From Aotearoamyces nothofagi (lineage: Eukaryota > Ascomycota > Leotiomycetes > Leotiales > Tympanidaceae), in assembly GCA_015345905.1 (NCBI GenBank), contig JADDTR010000004.1:496001-560000 (forward strand): a DNA stretch of 64,000 nt, given 5' to 3'. A program made the translations under genes and the position numbers. Positions 42,454 through 54,921 of the stretch are shown here, in pieces (position 1 is the stretch's first letter; the number at the start of each line of letters is the position of its first letter). The notes beneath the pieces are model-generated. The model saw only the letters and a program-made list of their open reading frames with translations. It was not told the origin of the DNA and searched no databases.

Positions 42454-43162
42454 AATGTCCACTTTACAAAATTCGAGATCCTTGAAATCAAGATCCAACA
42501 AGAAACCAATTGATAGATTTGAGCGACAGTATGAGATAGCTGCTTAGGAAGTATGATGACATTAAGATGCTTGTAAACTTACATTCTTATTCTCAAGTCA
42601 ACTTATCTGTCCAGCGCCTTTGTTCTTTGTGGGTGGATTTGGGAATGAAAGAATTGACCGGACACGGTAGGCCCAGCTGGAATTATGTTGTCTCTTTATT
42701 AGAAAAACATAGAAATTTTGGTACTGAAAGAAAACGATATTCTGTTCCATTTGCGGCTCATCTCGAGTAAATTACAGCAAGAATCGGTAGAGTTGTTGTA
42801 TTGGTCAAGAGGTCAGTCGAGGATGCCGCATAGTTGCTGTCGAATATCTTTCAAGTCCTTTTCAGCAAATGCTTCTTTTTGTTCGTCAACAATCAGAACA
42901 CATCCAAGCAGCGCTAAGTGCGTCATGTTAACAAATCGCGTTCTGGAAGTACTTAGGAGCAATTAGAAAAGAAACATAAGATGGTGGCAGAGTAGACAAA
43001 GAAGCATAAGCAGGTCGATGCGAAATATTACGATCTGTCAGGCAGTTTCAAATCCCGCACATCATGCTTCATTAGATTGGCCAGCTTACTTGATTTCGTG
43101 CTAGTAGGAATCCGTTATCTTGTGAGATTATAAAGATCGACTGGGCATATGAAAACTTGAAC
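42454..43162. other. Intergenic, no gene seen
   Basis: AT-rich, with only short frames. Likely 5' region of the Cys-rich protein and 3' UTR of the channel gene. Confidence 0.5.
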
Positions 43163-45207
43163 TCATCCAGACCCATTAGCGCTCTTCTCCTTGATTAGAG
43201 TCTTCAGCATCTCCTTCATTTCTCTGAGCTCAACTCTCAGCTCGCGTACCTCGATAGTCGCCTGGTCATCTTCAACATTACTTGCGGCATTCTCCACAGT
43301 TTTTGTCCAGCCTTCACCCTCGAAATCCACAGTATCAGTATACTGCTCCCATTCTTCAATGGTGTCATCGTCTTCCTCATGCCTTTTCCTATTTGATCGT
43401 ACCTTTCCTGCGGAATGCTGCTCAACGGCTGCCGCCACTATGAGAAGCGGGCTGTAGAGGAAAGCCATCACATAGTCGTTGAGACGTTGGTACGTGTGTC
43501 GTGGCAACCACCACTCAAAAGGAAGAATAAGGAAGAATATTTCCACAAGGTTGAAAGGCGGGATGAAAACATTTTCGTCGGGTGCGCGGACATATTGCAT
43601 GGTTTTTTGTGCGAAAAGAGCCATGTATTCGTCCAGAGCATTACCAGTGATGTCTTCGTATGCTGAGTTATATAGGGCGATAAGAATGTTCAAAAGGATA
43701 ACCATGACTACGAATGTAAAGACATAGTATAAGATAATTCCAAATGGTGGTGCAAACGCGTCGAATCCAGAGAAATCAGGAGATCCCAGAATGGCATTGG
43801 CCATGTTCGTGAGGATGAAAAGAGTCGCATCCTTGTTGTTGTCAACATTATCCATGCCGATAAACGCTTGCAGGAAGCCTATAATGACAACCGCCATAAG
43901 AGCAAAGAATATCAATGATTCTTTCATCATGACCTTCAAAACAACGAGCATAGCTCCAAAGAAGCGGAAGGTGTCCATAAAAAGCAATAGTCTCCCCCAG
44001 AACATTGGTGCAGAGAAAGCGAGGAAGTTGTACGAAAGCTCATTGTACTTCTCCCGTTGACCTCCTACATCACCGAGAGGATACGCAAGGGCAATAAAGC
44101 GTGTGATAAGTGAGGTTGTTAACATGCCATAAAGTATGAGATTGAAGACATTCCAAAAGCCAAGGTAGTATCGGCCTATTTTCCATAGCTTGGATAGTTC
44201 ATCGCACATGAAGCCAAAAGTAAACACATAAAGCATGCCTTCAATGATGTCTAGATCACCGGTAGGATTGACTGTGTTGATTGCTCCAGTGTATAAAGCG
44301 AGATATACCAGTGAGATGATGACTTGTGTCGCATTCTGGTATATGGGGGCGCGCATTCGATCGGGGTCAAGATGAACCCAGTAACTTGGATTCGCCTTAT
44401 CTTTGTAATCTATAAAGATAGTAGCATCATCATCGTCTTGAACGAGCCACCCTTTCCATAGGTACTGCACAGTCTTTTGGTATCCCGATGAGCCTATAAC
44501 CCTTAGAGCGTGGAGATCAACAGCTGTTTCGATTACGTTGGTCACAGCCGTCTGCTCGCCATCAACCATGGTACCATAACGTTTGAGTAGGACCGAGTGC
44601 ATGAGATATCCGATGTTATCTTCTCCCTCAATACTATAAAACGTTAGGATTGGGACTTACACATCATACTACCAGCAGATAGACAATTGCCAAGTATCAA
44701 GATATACCAGGAAATGCAGAATTCGGAAGGATAAATATGGTATAGGAAGCTCACATGTGCTTTGCTAGCATCTCGGCGGCAGTCGCACGAACACCATATA
44801 GCTCCGCATCCCAGATTTCAAGCTTGGCCTGCATCTTGAACCATCTTTTATTGGCAAGCAAGCAATAGACAATACATGCCGCATATTCCTCTCCGCCGGC
44901 TTCTTTCGCAGCTTTAATTACTTTAGGTGTAATAACTCGGCTGTGTGCTTTTGTTATGACTTGCTCTTCGAGTTCACATGGGACGGCTTGTTCGATCAAG
45001 TACCGCAGGCGTAAAGCGACTTTTGTAACTTCTTCGGCAGGAATGGCTGAGGGCAGAATCTCATCCTGGTATTGCGGTAGTACTATGTGCAGCTTGATCA
45101 GTACCACTGGCATGTTTGCATGTACTAGGGCACATACATCTTCGAGCTTCCGTTGCGAACTCGCGGCGGTTAGCCATGCCGAAGAGCTTCTTCCAGTGCA
45201 CCACCAT
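43163..45207 (-). CDS. YVC1: Vacuolar TRP-type cation channel, YVC1 family
   Basis: Clear exons: 44633-43163 and an upstream exon ending at 44755 that is open at least from 45113. The join KHI-IEGEDNIGYLMHSVLL is in frame. The protein has an N-terminal soluble domain (VITPKVIKAAKEAGGEEY), about six membrane segments (VIISLVYLALYTGAINTV, GFWNVFNLILYGMLTTSL, SLIFFALMAVVIIGFL and others), the pore-side ILTNMANAILGSPDF segment and the family signature ITGNALDEYMALFAQKTMQY. The tail has an acidic cluster (EEDDDTIEEW), reminiscent of the yeast Yvc1 Asp cluster, and a coiled coil (RELRVELREMKEMLKTLIKE). YVC1 releases vacuolar Ca2+ under hyperosmotic or mechanical stress. The 5' end is unresolved: ATG 45205-45207 gives a plausible start in a frame that does not match the downstream frame near 45141-45150. 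Confidence 0.9.
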
Positions 45208-45663
45208 CTTAATGCGAAAAGCCAATTAGGTCCTCAGGAACACGCAGGAAGAGTAATTTTCCTTTCTTGCAGACTGTAGCAAAATTGATGCTGAAGAGAC
45301 TTTCCCAGAGCAGTTCGGGGCCGTGTAGAAGAAAGTCGCGTCAATCCGCTTCCAAGCTTTGGCTCGCCGAATCTTGAAACGCACAATGACGTCGGCCGGT
45401 CGGATGCAATGCCAACGAAAATATTCCCAGAGGCTTCTCCAAGAAACAGGTATCAAAGTTCTCAATTAGTGTCGTAAAACGGCATATTTGCCTTTTGCGT
45501 TAATATCACCCAAAGATATGGGTTTGGGTGGTTACACCCCTGTTCGGTAATAGATGCTCCACCATGGAAAGTACGGAGTAATAGTGAACGTGCTCCGGAA
45601 CCTCAAAACGTACTTCGTATCCGCGGGATGTAGCATTCATCATCATTTGTAGCATCTGCGAAG

Positions 45664-47073
45664 ATGTCTCCAACAGCGTTCGCCATCGGCAATGACACAA
45701 ATGGTGGCCGCCCAACTTACAAGATTGCATCTATACCCGCCGATGGTATTGGTCCTGAAGTGATAGCGGCTGGTATCAAGGTCTTGGAGAAGCTGGCTAC
45801 TACCCTTGATACTTTTGATTTAGATTTCACACACTTTGACTGGAGTAGCGACTATTATCGGAAGCATGGAAAATATCTTCCAGACGATGCCCTTGACCAG
45901 ATAAAGAAATTTGATGCCATCTTGTTCGGTGCTGTAGGCGCTCTAGGTAAGAGCTCATCTCCTTTGTCAATGAGATCAGGAGAAGCCTTTGTAAATGAAC
46001 TAAAGACTGCTGTGGTTTAAACCCGGTATCTGTCTGTAGGATAGATAAAATTTGAGCTCAACCAAATGCAGCCAAAAATTAGGAACCTATCAAAATAATC
46101 CCAAAGCTCTCATCGTTATATAGGGGGGTCTATAACTAGTTTATGGCTTATCATCTCGTATCCTCTCACAAGAGTATTTCATAAATTTCTTCACATAACT
46201 AACTTAACAGACGTGCCCGACCATATCTCGTTGTGGGGACTCCGTCTTGCTCTTTGCCAGCCACTCCAGCAATATGCCAATGTACGTCCTACTCGAATCC
46301 TGAGGGGAACAAAATCCCCCCTCAGCAACTGTGCTATCGGGGACTTGGACTGGGTTATTGTGCGAGAGAACTCAGAAGGCGAGTATGCTGGACATGGGGG
46401 ACGATCGCACACTTCTCAACCATGGGAGGTAGCAACTGAGGTGTCAATATTTACTCGTCACGGCGTGGAGAGAATTATGCGTTTTGCATTCGAAAAAGCC
46501 CAGAGTAGGCCTCGAAAACATCTCACGGTTGTTACGAAGTCTAACGCTCAAAGAAATGGGATGGTGATGTGGGATTCGATCGCAGCAACCATATCAAAGG
46601 AATATCCCGACGTAACCGTCACGAAAATGTTGGTCGATGCAATGACGACAAAGATGGTTCTCCAACCATCCAGCATCGATACCGTCGTTGCAACGAATCT
46701 TCACGCCGACATATTATCTGACCTTGCGGCTGCACTTGCTGGTAGTATTGGCATTGCTCCGACAGCGAATCTGGACCCAACCAGGCGAAACCCAAGTATG
46801 TTTGAGCCCATCCACGGCAGTGCCTTTGACATAACTGGCAAAGGGCTGGCAAATCCTGTAGCTACGTTCTGGACTGCGAGCGAAATGCTGAGATGGTTAG
46901 GCGAAGATGAGGCAGCAGATGCTCTCATGGTGGCTGTCGAGAACGTAACAGAGAGTGGAGTTAAAACAAGGGATTTGGGTGGTGAAAATGGGACGGCGGA
47001 GGTTACAGATGCAGTGTTAAAGGAGATTGAGCAGCTGTTCGGTCAAAAAGACAACAGTCTCAAGATATCATAG
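45664..47073 (+). CDS. Tartrate/D-malate (isopropylmalate-type) dehydrogenase
   Basis: Two exons, 45664-45946 and 46211-47073; 381 residues. Signatures of the beta-decarboxylating dehydrogenase family: IPADGIGPEVIAAGIKVL, FGAVGAL-DVPDHISLWGLRL, VIVRENSEGEYAGHGG, VTKSNAQRNGMVMWDS and the metal-ligand stretch NLHADILSDLAAALAGSIG, then FEPIHGSAFDITGKG. DVPDHISLWGLRL places it with tartrate dehydrogenase/D-malate dehydrogenase (TtuC/DmlA-like) rather than leucine-pathway LeuB. It should oxidise and decarboxylate D-malate or tartrate with NAD and Mn/Mg. The single intron is 264 nt, long for this genome. No mitochondrial presequence is obvious. It is divergent from YVC1 with about 450 bp between. 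Confidence 0.9.
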
Positions 47074-47480
47074 ATGTGTTGCTGTGCAGAAGGGGTTGGG
47101 TAACAGATAGATCAAACTGCAAATGGTTATGAATTTTTTTAAGCCCGCCGTTAGTTAGGCATGAGTTTTTAAATTAGATGCAGTGTCTTTATGAACAAAT
47201 TGTAGAGATAGATATAAGATCTGCTGTCAGATTTTGGTGGCAGGCTCCTATTCAATTTGACTTCTGGCTCATAGAGTCCTATCACTTCTATGGCACTACC
47301 GTCTTCAGTACAATCTTTGATGATGGCTTAGTTCGCATGCAATGTCTCAATCGCATTCAGCAATGATTTTAAATCTATAGCGTGCCACATGAGATTTGGA
47401 TTTCACAATAAATGTGTAAGGGTCATTGTACAAGGTGTAAGGGGGAATCACTCAGACACACCATAGCCAACCAATGCATC
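47074..47480. other. Convergent intergenic region
   Basis: AT-rich, between the stop codons of the tartrate dehydrogenase (+) and E2 (-) genes; only 3' UTR sequence is expected. Confidence 0.6.
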
Positions 47481-48926
47481 TTACAAAAGCAACTCCAAGG
47501 GGTTCTCAACAACTTTCTTGAACTCCCGGATCCACTCTCCACCAACAGCACCGTCCACGACTTTATGATCGAAGCTTCCAGTGACAACTATTTGATCATC
47601 CCACTCAATCGATGTGCCCTCTTCAGTCTCGACAGGCACCGCAACCTTCTTTGTTGTACCGACGGCCAATATACCTGCTTGAGGTGGGTTGATGACTGCA
47701 GTGAATCGATCAATGGCTGGATTCATGCCCATGTTGCTGATGGTGAAAGTTCCGCCTTGGTAGTCCTCGGGTTGAAGCTTGCCCTCTCTTGCGCGCTTGC
47801 CTAGTTCTTTGACTTGTGCCGAAATACTTTGTAGGCCCAGACCTTCAACAGATCTAACAATAGGTGTTACGAGACCTGCCGGGGTAGCTACTGCGACACT
47901 GATATCGACATTGTTAAATTTACGGATGAAGCCATCTCTCCAGCTTGAATTGACGGCAGGAACCTTCTTCAATGCCACTGCGGATGCCTTGATAAGGAAA
48001 TCGTTTACAGAAAGTTTGTAGTTTCCATTAGCAGAGGCATTGAGCGCTTCACGAAGCTTCAGAAGCTTTGATACCGAAACAGTGGCGGCAACAAAGTAGT
48101 GAGGGTTCTGATTCACGGATTCCTGGAGTCGGGTAGCGATTGTCTTTCGCATTGATGATGTTGGGATATCTTCATATGTCGGTCCAGCTACTGTTGCAGG
48201 TGCCGCAGCGCTGCTTGAAGAGGCCTTCTTGACATCATCCTCGGTGATACGTCCGCCTGGCCCACTGCCCTTAAGGCCGCTGAGCTTCACACCAATTTCC
48301 AACGCTAATCGCTTCGCCGCAGGGCTTGCATTTGGCTCTCTGTCCAAACTTGGCTGTAGCCTGCCTCCGGTGGACTCGGATTCTTGGGCGGTTGGCTTCG
48401 GCTCCTCGACTGCTTTCGAGCCACTATCGGCAGGCTCGGAAGACTGGCTAGGTTGTTCTTTTGGTGGGGGTGCTGGTGATGTTTCTCCACCAGCGTCCTC
48501 TAGACTGAAACCCTCGAATGCAGATACATCCTCTCCTTCCGGGATCATAACGGCGATTGGCTAGATTGTGTTAGTACGGAATATTTACGCACATGCGAAT
48601 AGGTCACATACGTTACCAACAGGTATATCCTTCGAGCCAGATTCCTTCAAGATTGCTGCCAGCACACCGTCTTCTTGGAATTCGAAGTCCATTTGTGCCT
48701 TATCCGTCTCAATCTCAACCAGTACATCGCCTGGAGCAATTGCATCACCAACTTTCTTCTGCCATGTGCCGATGTTACCTACAGTCATCGTAGGCGACAG
48801 CGCAGGCATAGAGACCACAGTGTGAGGTGGGTATGATTTGGCAGCGTAAGCAGAAGCGGAAAAGCATCTTGCGAACTGAAGACTGCTGCACTGCAGTGCC
48901 CTACGTCGGAGAACGGCTGCAAACAT
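47481..48926 (-). CDS. LAT1: Dihydrolipoamide acetyltransferase, E2 of the pyruvate dehydrogenase complex
   Basis: Two exons, 48926-48612 and 48560-47481; 464 residues. The start [15 protein letters not shown] begins an Arg/Ala/Ser-rich mitochondrial presequence; an in-frame ATG 63 nt upstream is less likely. There is one lipoyl domain with Lys76 in [11 protein letters not shown], then a Pro/Ala/Glu/Ser linker, the E1/E3-binding peripheral domain ([32 protein letters not shown] written in family order), and the catalytic domain ending [12 protein letters not shown] with the active His437 and Asp441. The enzyme transfers the acetyl group to CoA in the mitochondrial matrix. It is divergent from SEC7 (435 bp shared upstream DNA). 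Confidence 0.97.
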
Positions 48927-49361
48927 TGTGACAGATGCTGCGGACGATACCTTAGGAAATAAAGAGACACAAGAGAGTGTCGACCTCAAATCTCAGCAAT
49001 TGAGGTGTTTGGGATAAGGCAGCTTGAGATTGATCTGCGTATCGTGAGGTGAAGTAGGAGTGAGGTGCGCCGTTGGGCGGAGCTTTGGGAGCTTGATGGA
49101 TTTCGGAGGTGCTAAACTATTCAAAGCAAGCGCAATTCAACCAGCCAAGTTGGCCTTTAATTGGTTGGCGAGCCCCGTTCATAACTTACCTTAGCGACAA
49201 GGAGTTATGAGTTACGGTAAGCTGGTTTGGCTCTTAGCTGTCCTCGCCGTCGATAATCCTCCCGAAACCCGCGAATTAATATTGTTTCCTCAAGGATCCA
49301 TCGTGAATCCGGCAGAGAGGGGGATTAGATGGACGGAAGTCGATGAATCAAGTCGACCACC
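48927..49361. promoter_or_regulatory. Shared divergent promoter region of LAT1 and SEC7
   Basis: The 435 bp between the two start codons holds both promoters. It includes a CCAAT-like/ATTGG stretch near 49158-49164 (AATTGGTTGG), a common fungal promoter element; no TATA box stands out. Confidence 0.5.
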
Positions 49362-52300
49362 ATGAGCTCTATAGTCTTCGTCGTGTCAGCTCTGGAAGCT
49401 ATCGCGGCATCAAAAGAGGCTCGCAAAAGCGCCCAACTTGGAGATGCGACTCAGAAAGCGCTCGCTGATATAAAGGCTCACGAACCACAACTACCAGACC
49501 CGGAGATCATATTCACCCCTCTGCAGCTCGCAACACTATTGGGCAGCATACCTCTAGCAACTACCGCTCTAGATTGCATTGGCAAGCTAATTAGTTATTC
49601 GTACTTCTCCGTCCCATCTGCTTCGAATTCAGAAACCGAGGCCGAACGAGCTCCCTTGATTGAAAGGGCTATCGATACAATATGCAATTGTTTTGAAGGG
49701 GAGGGGACGCCTGTGGAAATACAGTTGCAGATTGTTAAGTCTCTTCTCGCAGCCGTCCTCAATGATAAGATTGTGGTTCACGGCGCTGGCCTCCTGAAAG
49801 CTGTACGCCAGGTCTACAATGTTTTCCTTCTGTCGAAAAATAGTACAAATCAGCAAGTTGCACAAGGCACGTTGACGCAGATGGTTGGCACGGTTTTTGA
49901 GAGGGTCAAGTCTCGGATACATGTTAAGGAAACGAGAGCCAATTTGTCAAAGCTTGAAAAGGAGGTCGGAAATACTAGCTCCCTGACAGTTAACGCCTCA
50001 GAATCTACCCTCGACGCATCCGGTAATGTCGAGGCAGAAAGTACTTCGGAAACTGGATTAGAAAGGACACACTCATACGCGCCTCAAGCTGACGACGAGA
50101 ATGGACCGAAACTCACGTTGAAAGATCTTGAACACAGGAAGAGCTTCGATGATTCTCACATGGGTGATGGACCAACGATGGTAACGCATTTGAAGAAGAA
50201 GCCTGCACGCTCCATATCTGAGCAGACGACAGCTGAAAGCTCTACCGATGACAGTGGAGAGATAGATGACGCGGAGGACGAGGTATTCATAAGAGATGCA
50301 TACTTGGTTTTTCGATCATTTTGCAATCTCAGCACAAAGATTCTTCCTCCGGACCAGTTATATGACCTCAAGGGACAAGCTATGCGGTCGAAGCTAATAT
50401 CCCTTCACCTAATTCATACGATTCTCAACAACAATATCCTCGTATTTACCTCTCCACTCTGCACAATCACAAACAGCAAGAGCAACGAGCAAACGGGGTT
50501 CCTTCAAGCTGTGAAGTTTTACCTTTGCCTCAGCATCACTCGGAACGGTGCCAGCTCGGTTGACAAAGTGTTTGAAGTCTGTTGCGAGATCTTCTGGCTA
50601 ATGATGAAATATATGAGAGCTCCTTTTAAGGCAAGTACATGTCACAATACTGCCTACACAAATACTTACTATTTGATATTAGAATGAGATTGAAGTCTTT
50701 CTTAATGAGATATATCTGGCTATCATGGAGAGGCGGAATGCTCCTATCAATCAGAAGCTTTATTTTATGAATATCTTGCAGCGTTTCTGTGCAGATCCGC
50801 GGGCACTTGTTGAGACATACCTCAACTATGATTGTGACCGCGCAGCTGTGAACAACATGTTCCAGAGACTTATTGAAGACCTCTCAAAGGTTTCCAGCGC
50901 ACCTATCACTATCAGTTCCATACATCAACAGCAGTATGAAGAGCAAAGCAGTAGGATCAACGGCCTGAATTCCGATTGGCATGCACGAGGCATGATGCCT
51001 CCGCCGTTATCGACAGTTTATATGAGCAATCATCTAGATCACGAGTCAGAAATACCGAAAGATTATGTGATCAAGCGGCAAGCCTTAGATTGTCTTGTCG
51101 AGACATTGAGATCATTAGTGAATTGGTCTCAACAAGGAATTGCCGACGTCACTGCTGCAATACCGGAGCACGATACCCGGGTCTCTGCCGACGATTTTCG
51201 AGAATCTATTGACCCTTCGACGAACGACTCATCATCTAAAGTCGGCAACGGCGATACCCCTATTCCGCCGTCAACTCCAGTCGCAGAAGATGACCCAGCG
51301 CAGCTTGAGAAGGCAAAACAGCGCAAAACAGCCTTGGCAAATGCTATCAAGCAGTTCAACTTCAAGCCAAAACGAGGAATAAAGCTTTTATTGGACGAGA
51401 AATTTATTCCCAGCGACAGTCCCGAAGATATTGCTCACTTCCTCCTTCGTGAGGAGCGCCTAGATAAGAAGCAAATTGGTGAATTTCTTGGCGAAGGTGA
51501 CCCGAAAAACATTGAGATCATGCACGCTTTTGTAGACTCTATGGATTTTGCTAAGCGGCGCTTCGTCGATTCCCTCCGGCAATTCCTACAATCTTTCCGC
51601 CTTCCCGGCGAGGCTCAGAAGATCGATCGTTTCATGTTGAAATTCGCTAATCGCTATGTTACTGGTAACCCAAACGCCTTCGCCAATGCCGACACTGCTT
51701 ATATTTTATCATACTCTGTGATCCTGCTCAATACAGATCTTCATAGCAGAAATGTTGCCAATCGTATGACGAAGGAGGACTTCATAAAGAATAATAGGGG
51801 TATCAATGACAATGCCAATCTACCCGACGAATATCTAATCGCTATCTGGGAAGAGATAAGTAAGAATGAAATTATACTCAAAAGTGAACGAGAAGCTGCA
51901 GCAGCAATGGGCGTCCTACCGCAACAAAGTGGGGGCCTTGCTGCTGGCCTTGGACAGGCTCTTGCTACAGTTGGACGAGACCTACAGAGAGAGGCTTATC
52001 TGCAACAATCTGAAGAAATCTCTCACCGATCTGAACAGCTTTTCAAAAATCTCTTCCGGAACCAGCGGCGAAATGCAGCAAAATCTAGTAGCTCCAAATT
52101 TATACCCGCCACATCATTCAAGCATGTTGGTCCTATGTTCGAGGTTACATGGATGTCATTCTTTTCTGGCTTATCCGGTGAAATGCAAACTGCACAAAAT
52201 CTTGAAATCATCAAGTTATGTATGGAAGGTATGAAGCTAGCCGTCCGGATTGCTTGCCTGTTTGACCTGGAGACGCCTCGTGTGGCATTTGTATCTGCGC

Positions 52301-54921
52301 TTAGGAATTCTACAAATCTCAATAACCTACCGGAGATGAGGGCCAAGAACGTTGAGGCGTTGAAGGTACTACTAGAAGTTGCACAGACCGAAGGCAACCT
52401 TTTGAAAAGTTCTTGGATAGATATCTTGATGTGCATCAGCCAACTTGACCGGCTTCAGCTTATATCTGGTGGTGTGGATGAGAAGTCAATTCCAGATGTT
52501 TCAAAGGCTCGGATCGTACGGCGAGAGTCTGGCGAATCAAAGAGATCTATACAAAGCCAAAGACCTACGAAGCCACGTCCTCGATCGAATACACAAAGTA
52601 CAAGCTACTCAGCAGAAATAGCCCAAGAAAGTCACTCGGACGAAATCATCAAAGGTGTAGATAGAATATTCACCAACTCGGCCAATCTATCAGGTGAAGC
52701 TATCGTCCACTTTGTCCGGGCTCTCACGGAAGTAAGCTGGGAAGAAATCAAGATTTCGGGGCAAAATGAATCACCAAGAACATACAGTCTACAAAAGCTT
52801 GTCGAGATCAGTTATTACAATATGACTAGAGTTCGTTTTGAATGGACTAACATCTGGGTAGTCCTTGGTGAACATTTCAACAGAGTTGGTTGTCATAACA
52901 ATACTGCTGTTGTCTTTTTTGCCCTTGACTCACTGCGACAACTATCTATGCGATTTATGGAGATCGAAGAGCTTCCGGGTTTCAAATTTCAGAAAGACTT
53001 CTTAAAGCCATTTGAGCACGTTATGGCAAACAGTGGCGTCGTTGCTGTGAAGGATATGACTTTACGGTGCCTTGCCCAGATGATTCAAGCTCGTGGTGAA
53101 AACATTCGTTCTGGGTGGCGTACAATGTTTGGCGTGTTTACAGTAGCTGCTCGAGAGCCTTACGAGAGCATCGTCAACCTCGCTTTTGATAATGTCAATC
53201 GAGTCTACAAAACACGATTTGGAGTTGTCATTTCTCAAGGCGCATTTGCTGATTTGATAGTCTGTTTGACTGAGTTCTCAAAGAACATGAAGTTCCAGAA
53301 GAAGGGTCTACAAGCGATGGAGACCCTAAAGTCGATTATTCCAACAATGCTAAAGACACCAGAGTGTCCCCTTTCGTCTAAATCCACTGCAAACTCAGAC
53401 GGATCCATTAAATCCACTGAAAGCCCTTCTAAGGAGCCAAGCAGGACATCTCAGGAGGAGGCTTTCTGGTTTCCTGTTCTCTTTGCTTTTCACGACGTTC
53501 TTATGACGGGCGAGGACCTTGAAGTACGATCCAATGCATTAAACTATCTATTCGAGTCACTCATAAGATATGGTGGGGATTTTCCTTCTGATTTCTGGGA
53601 CATCCTTTGGCGTCAGCTTCTCTATCCTATATTCATGGTACTAAAGTCAAAGTCGGAAATGTCGAATGTGCTGAATCATGAAGAATTGTCAGTTTGGCTC
53701 TCGACAACCATGATTCAGGCGTTGCGAAATATGATTACACTCTTCACCCACTACTTCGAGGCGCTCGAGTACATGCTCGATAGGTTTTTGGATCTTCTAG
53801 CACTCTGTATTTGCCAAGAGAACGATACTATCGCACGCATTGGTAGCAATTGCCTGCAGCAACTTATCTTGCAAAATGTCACAAAGTTCAAGCCAGAGCA
53901 TTGGTCTAGGATTGTAGGTGCTTTTGTTCAGCTCTTCGAGCGAACCACTGCCTATCAGCTGTTCGCAGCAACAACTGTTACTCCACCCACTCCTTCGATA
54001 TCCAACGGCTTCGATAGTGGAACTCATTCGGATGACGGACCATCAGATGAGTCCTCTCTCAAAATAAATGGGACTTCAGGCACGAACGGGACTACATCTG
54101 ACAGTGAGAGCATGATGGATGATGAGATTCATGCACAAGCAATAAATACAGCCTCGTCAGGTCTTGAAGATTATAGACCACAATCTGAACTCCAACAACA
54201 GCCCGTAGTTGTCACGGCGGCTCGTCGGCGATTCTTCAACAAGATAATTACCCGGTGCGTCCTACAGCTTCTGATGATTGAGACGGTAAATGAGCTCTTC
54301 TCGAATGAAGCAGTCTATAATCAGATTCCGAGTCTAGAACTTCTGAGACTCATGGGCCTTCTAAAGAAGAGTTTCCTCTTTGCGAAGAAGTTTAATAGCA
54401 ACAAGGATTTGCGAATGCGTCTATGGAGAGAGGGTTTTATGAAACAGCCACCCAACCTACTCAAGCAAGAGAGTGGGAGCGCGGCAACCTATGTCAGCAT
54501 CCTACTACGTATGTACCATGACGACAGCGAGGAGCGAAAACGCAGTAGAGCAGATATAGAAGCGGCCTTAGTTCCACTATGTGCCGACATCATTCGCTCA
54601 TATATTCAGCTTGACGAAGAATCCCAGCAGCGAAATATTATTGCATGGCGGCCTGTTGTCGTGGATGTAATGGAAGGATACACAAACTTCCCACACGAAG
54701 GATTTGAGAAGCATATCGAGGTCTTTTACCCACTTGCAGTAGACCTATTAAATAAAGATCTAGGAATAGAGGTGCGCGTTGCGCTACAGGGCTTACTGAG
54801 GCGAGTAGGAGAAGTCAAACTTGGATTGCCGCCGGTTGCAAGACCGCAAACCCCAACAAGTCCGGATGGGAGTGCCCATCTTGCGCTTTCTTCTAGATCT
54901 AGGAGGTCAAGTCGTCAGTGA
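49362..54921 (+). CDS. SEC7: SEC7: large ARF guanine-nucleotide exchange factor of the trans-Golgi
   Basis: Two exons, 49362-50630 and 50683-54921; 1835 residues, normal for fungal Sec7. The N-terminus (VVSALEAIAASKEARKSAQLGD, TALDCIGKLISYSYFS) is the DCB region; the HUS box follows (LRSLVNWSQQ). The catalytic Sec7 domain is at about 640-830 with the glutamic finger in FRLPGEAQKIDRF (Glu733) and SYSVILLNTDLHSRNV. HDS1-3 helical domains fill the rest (ISYYNMTRVRFEWTNIW, MRFMEIEELPGFKFQKDFL). The protein activates Arf1 for vesicle budding at the late Golgi. The single intron uses a GC donor (AAG|GCAAGT) rather than GT, phase 0, fusing PFK to NEIEVFLNEIYL. C-terminal tail is Ser/Arg-rich. Confidence 0.97.
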
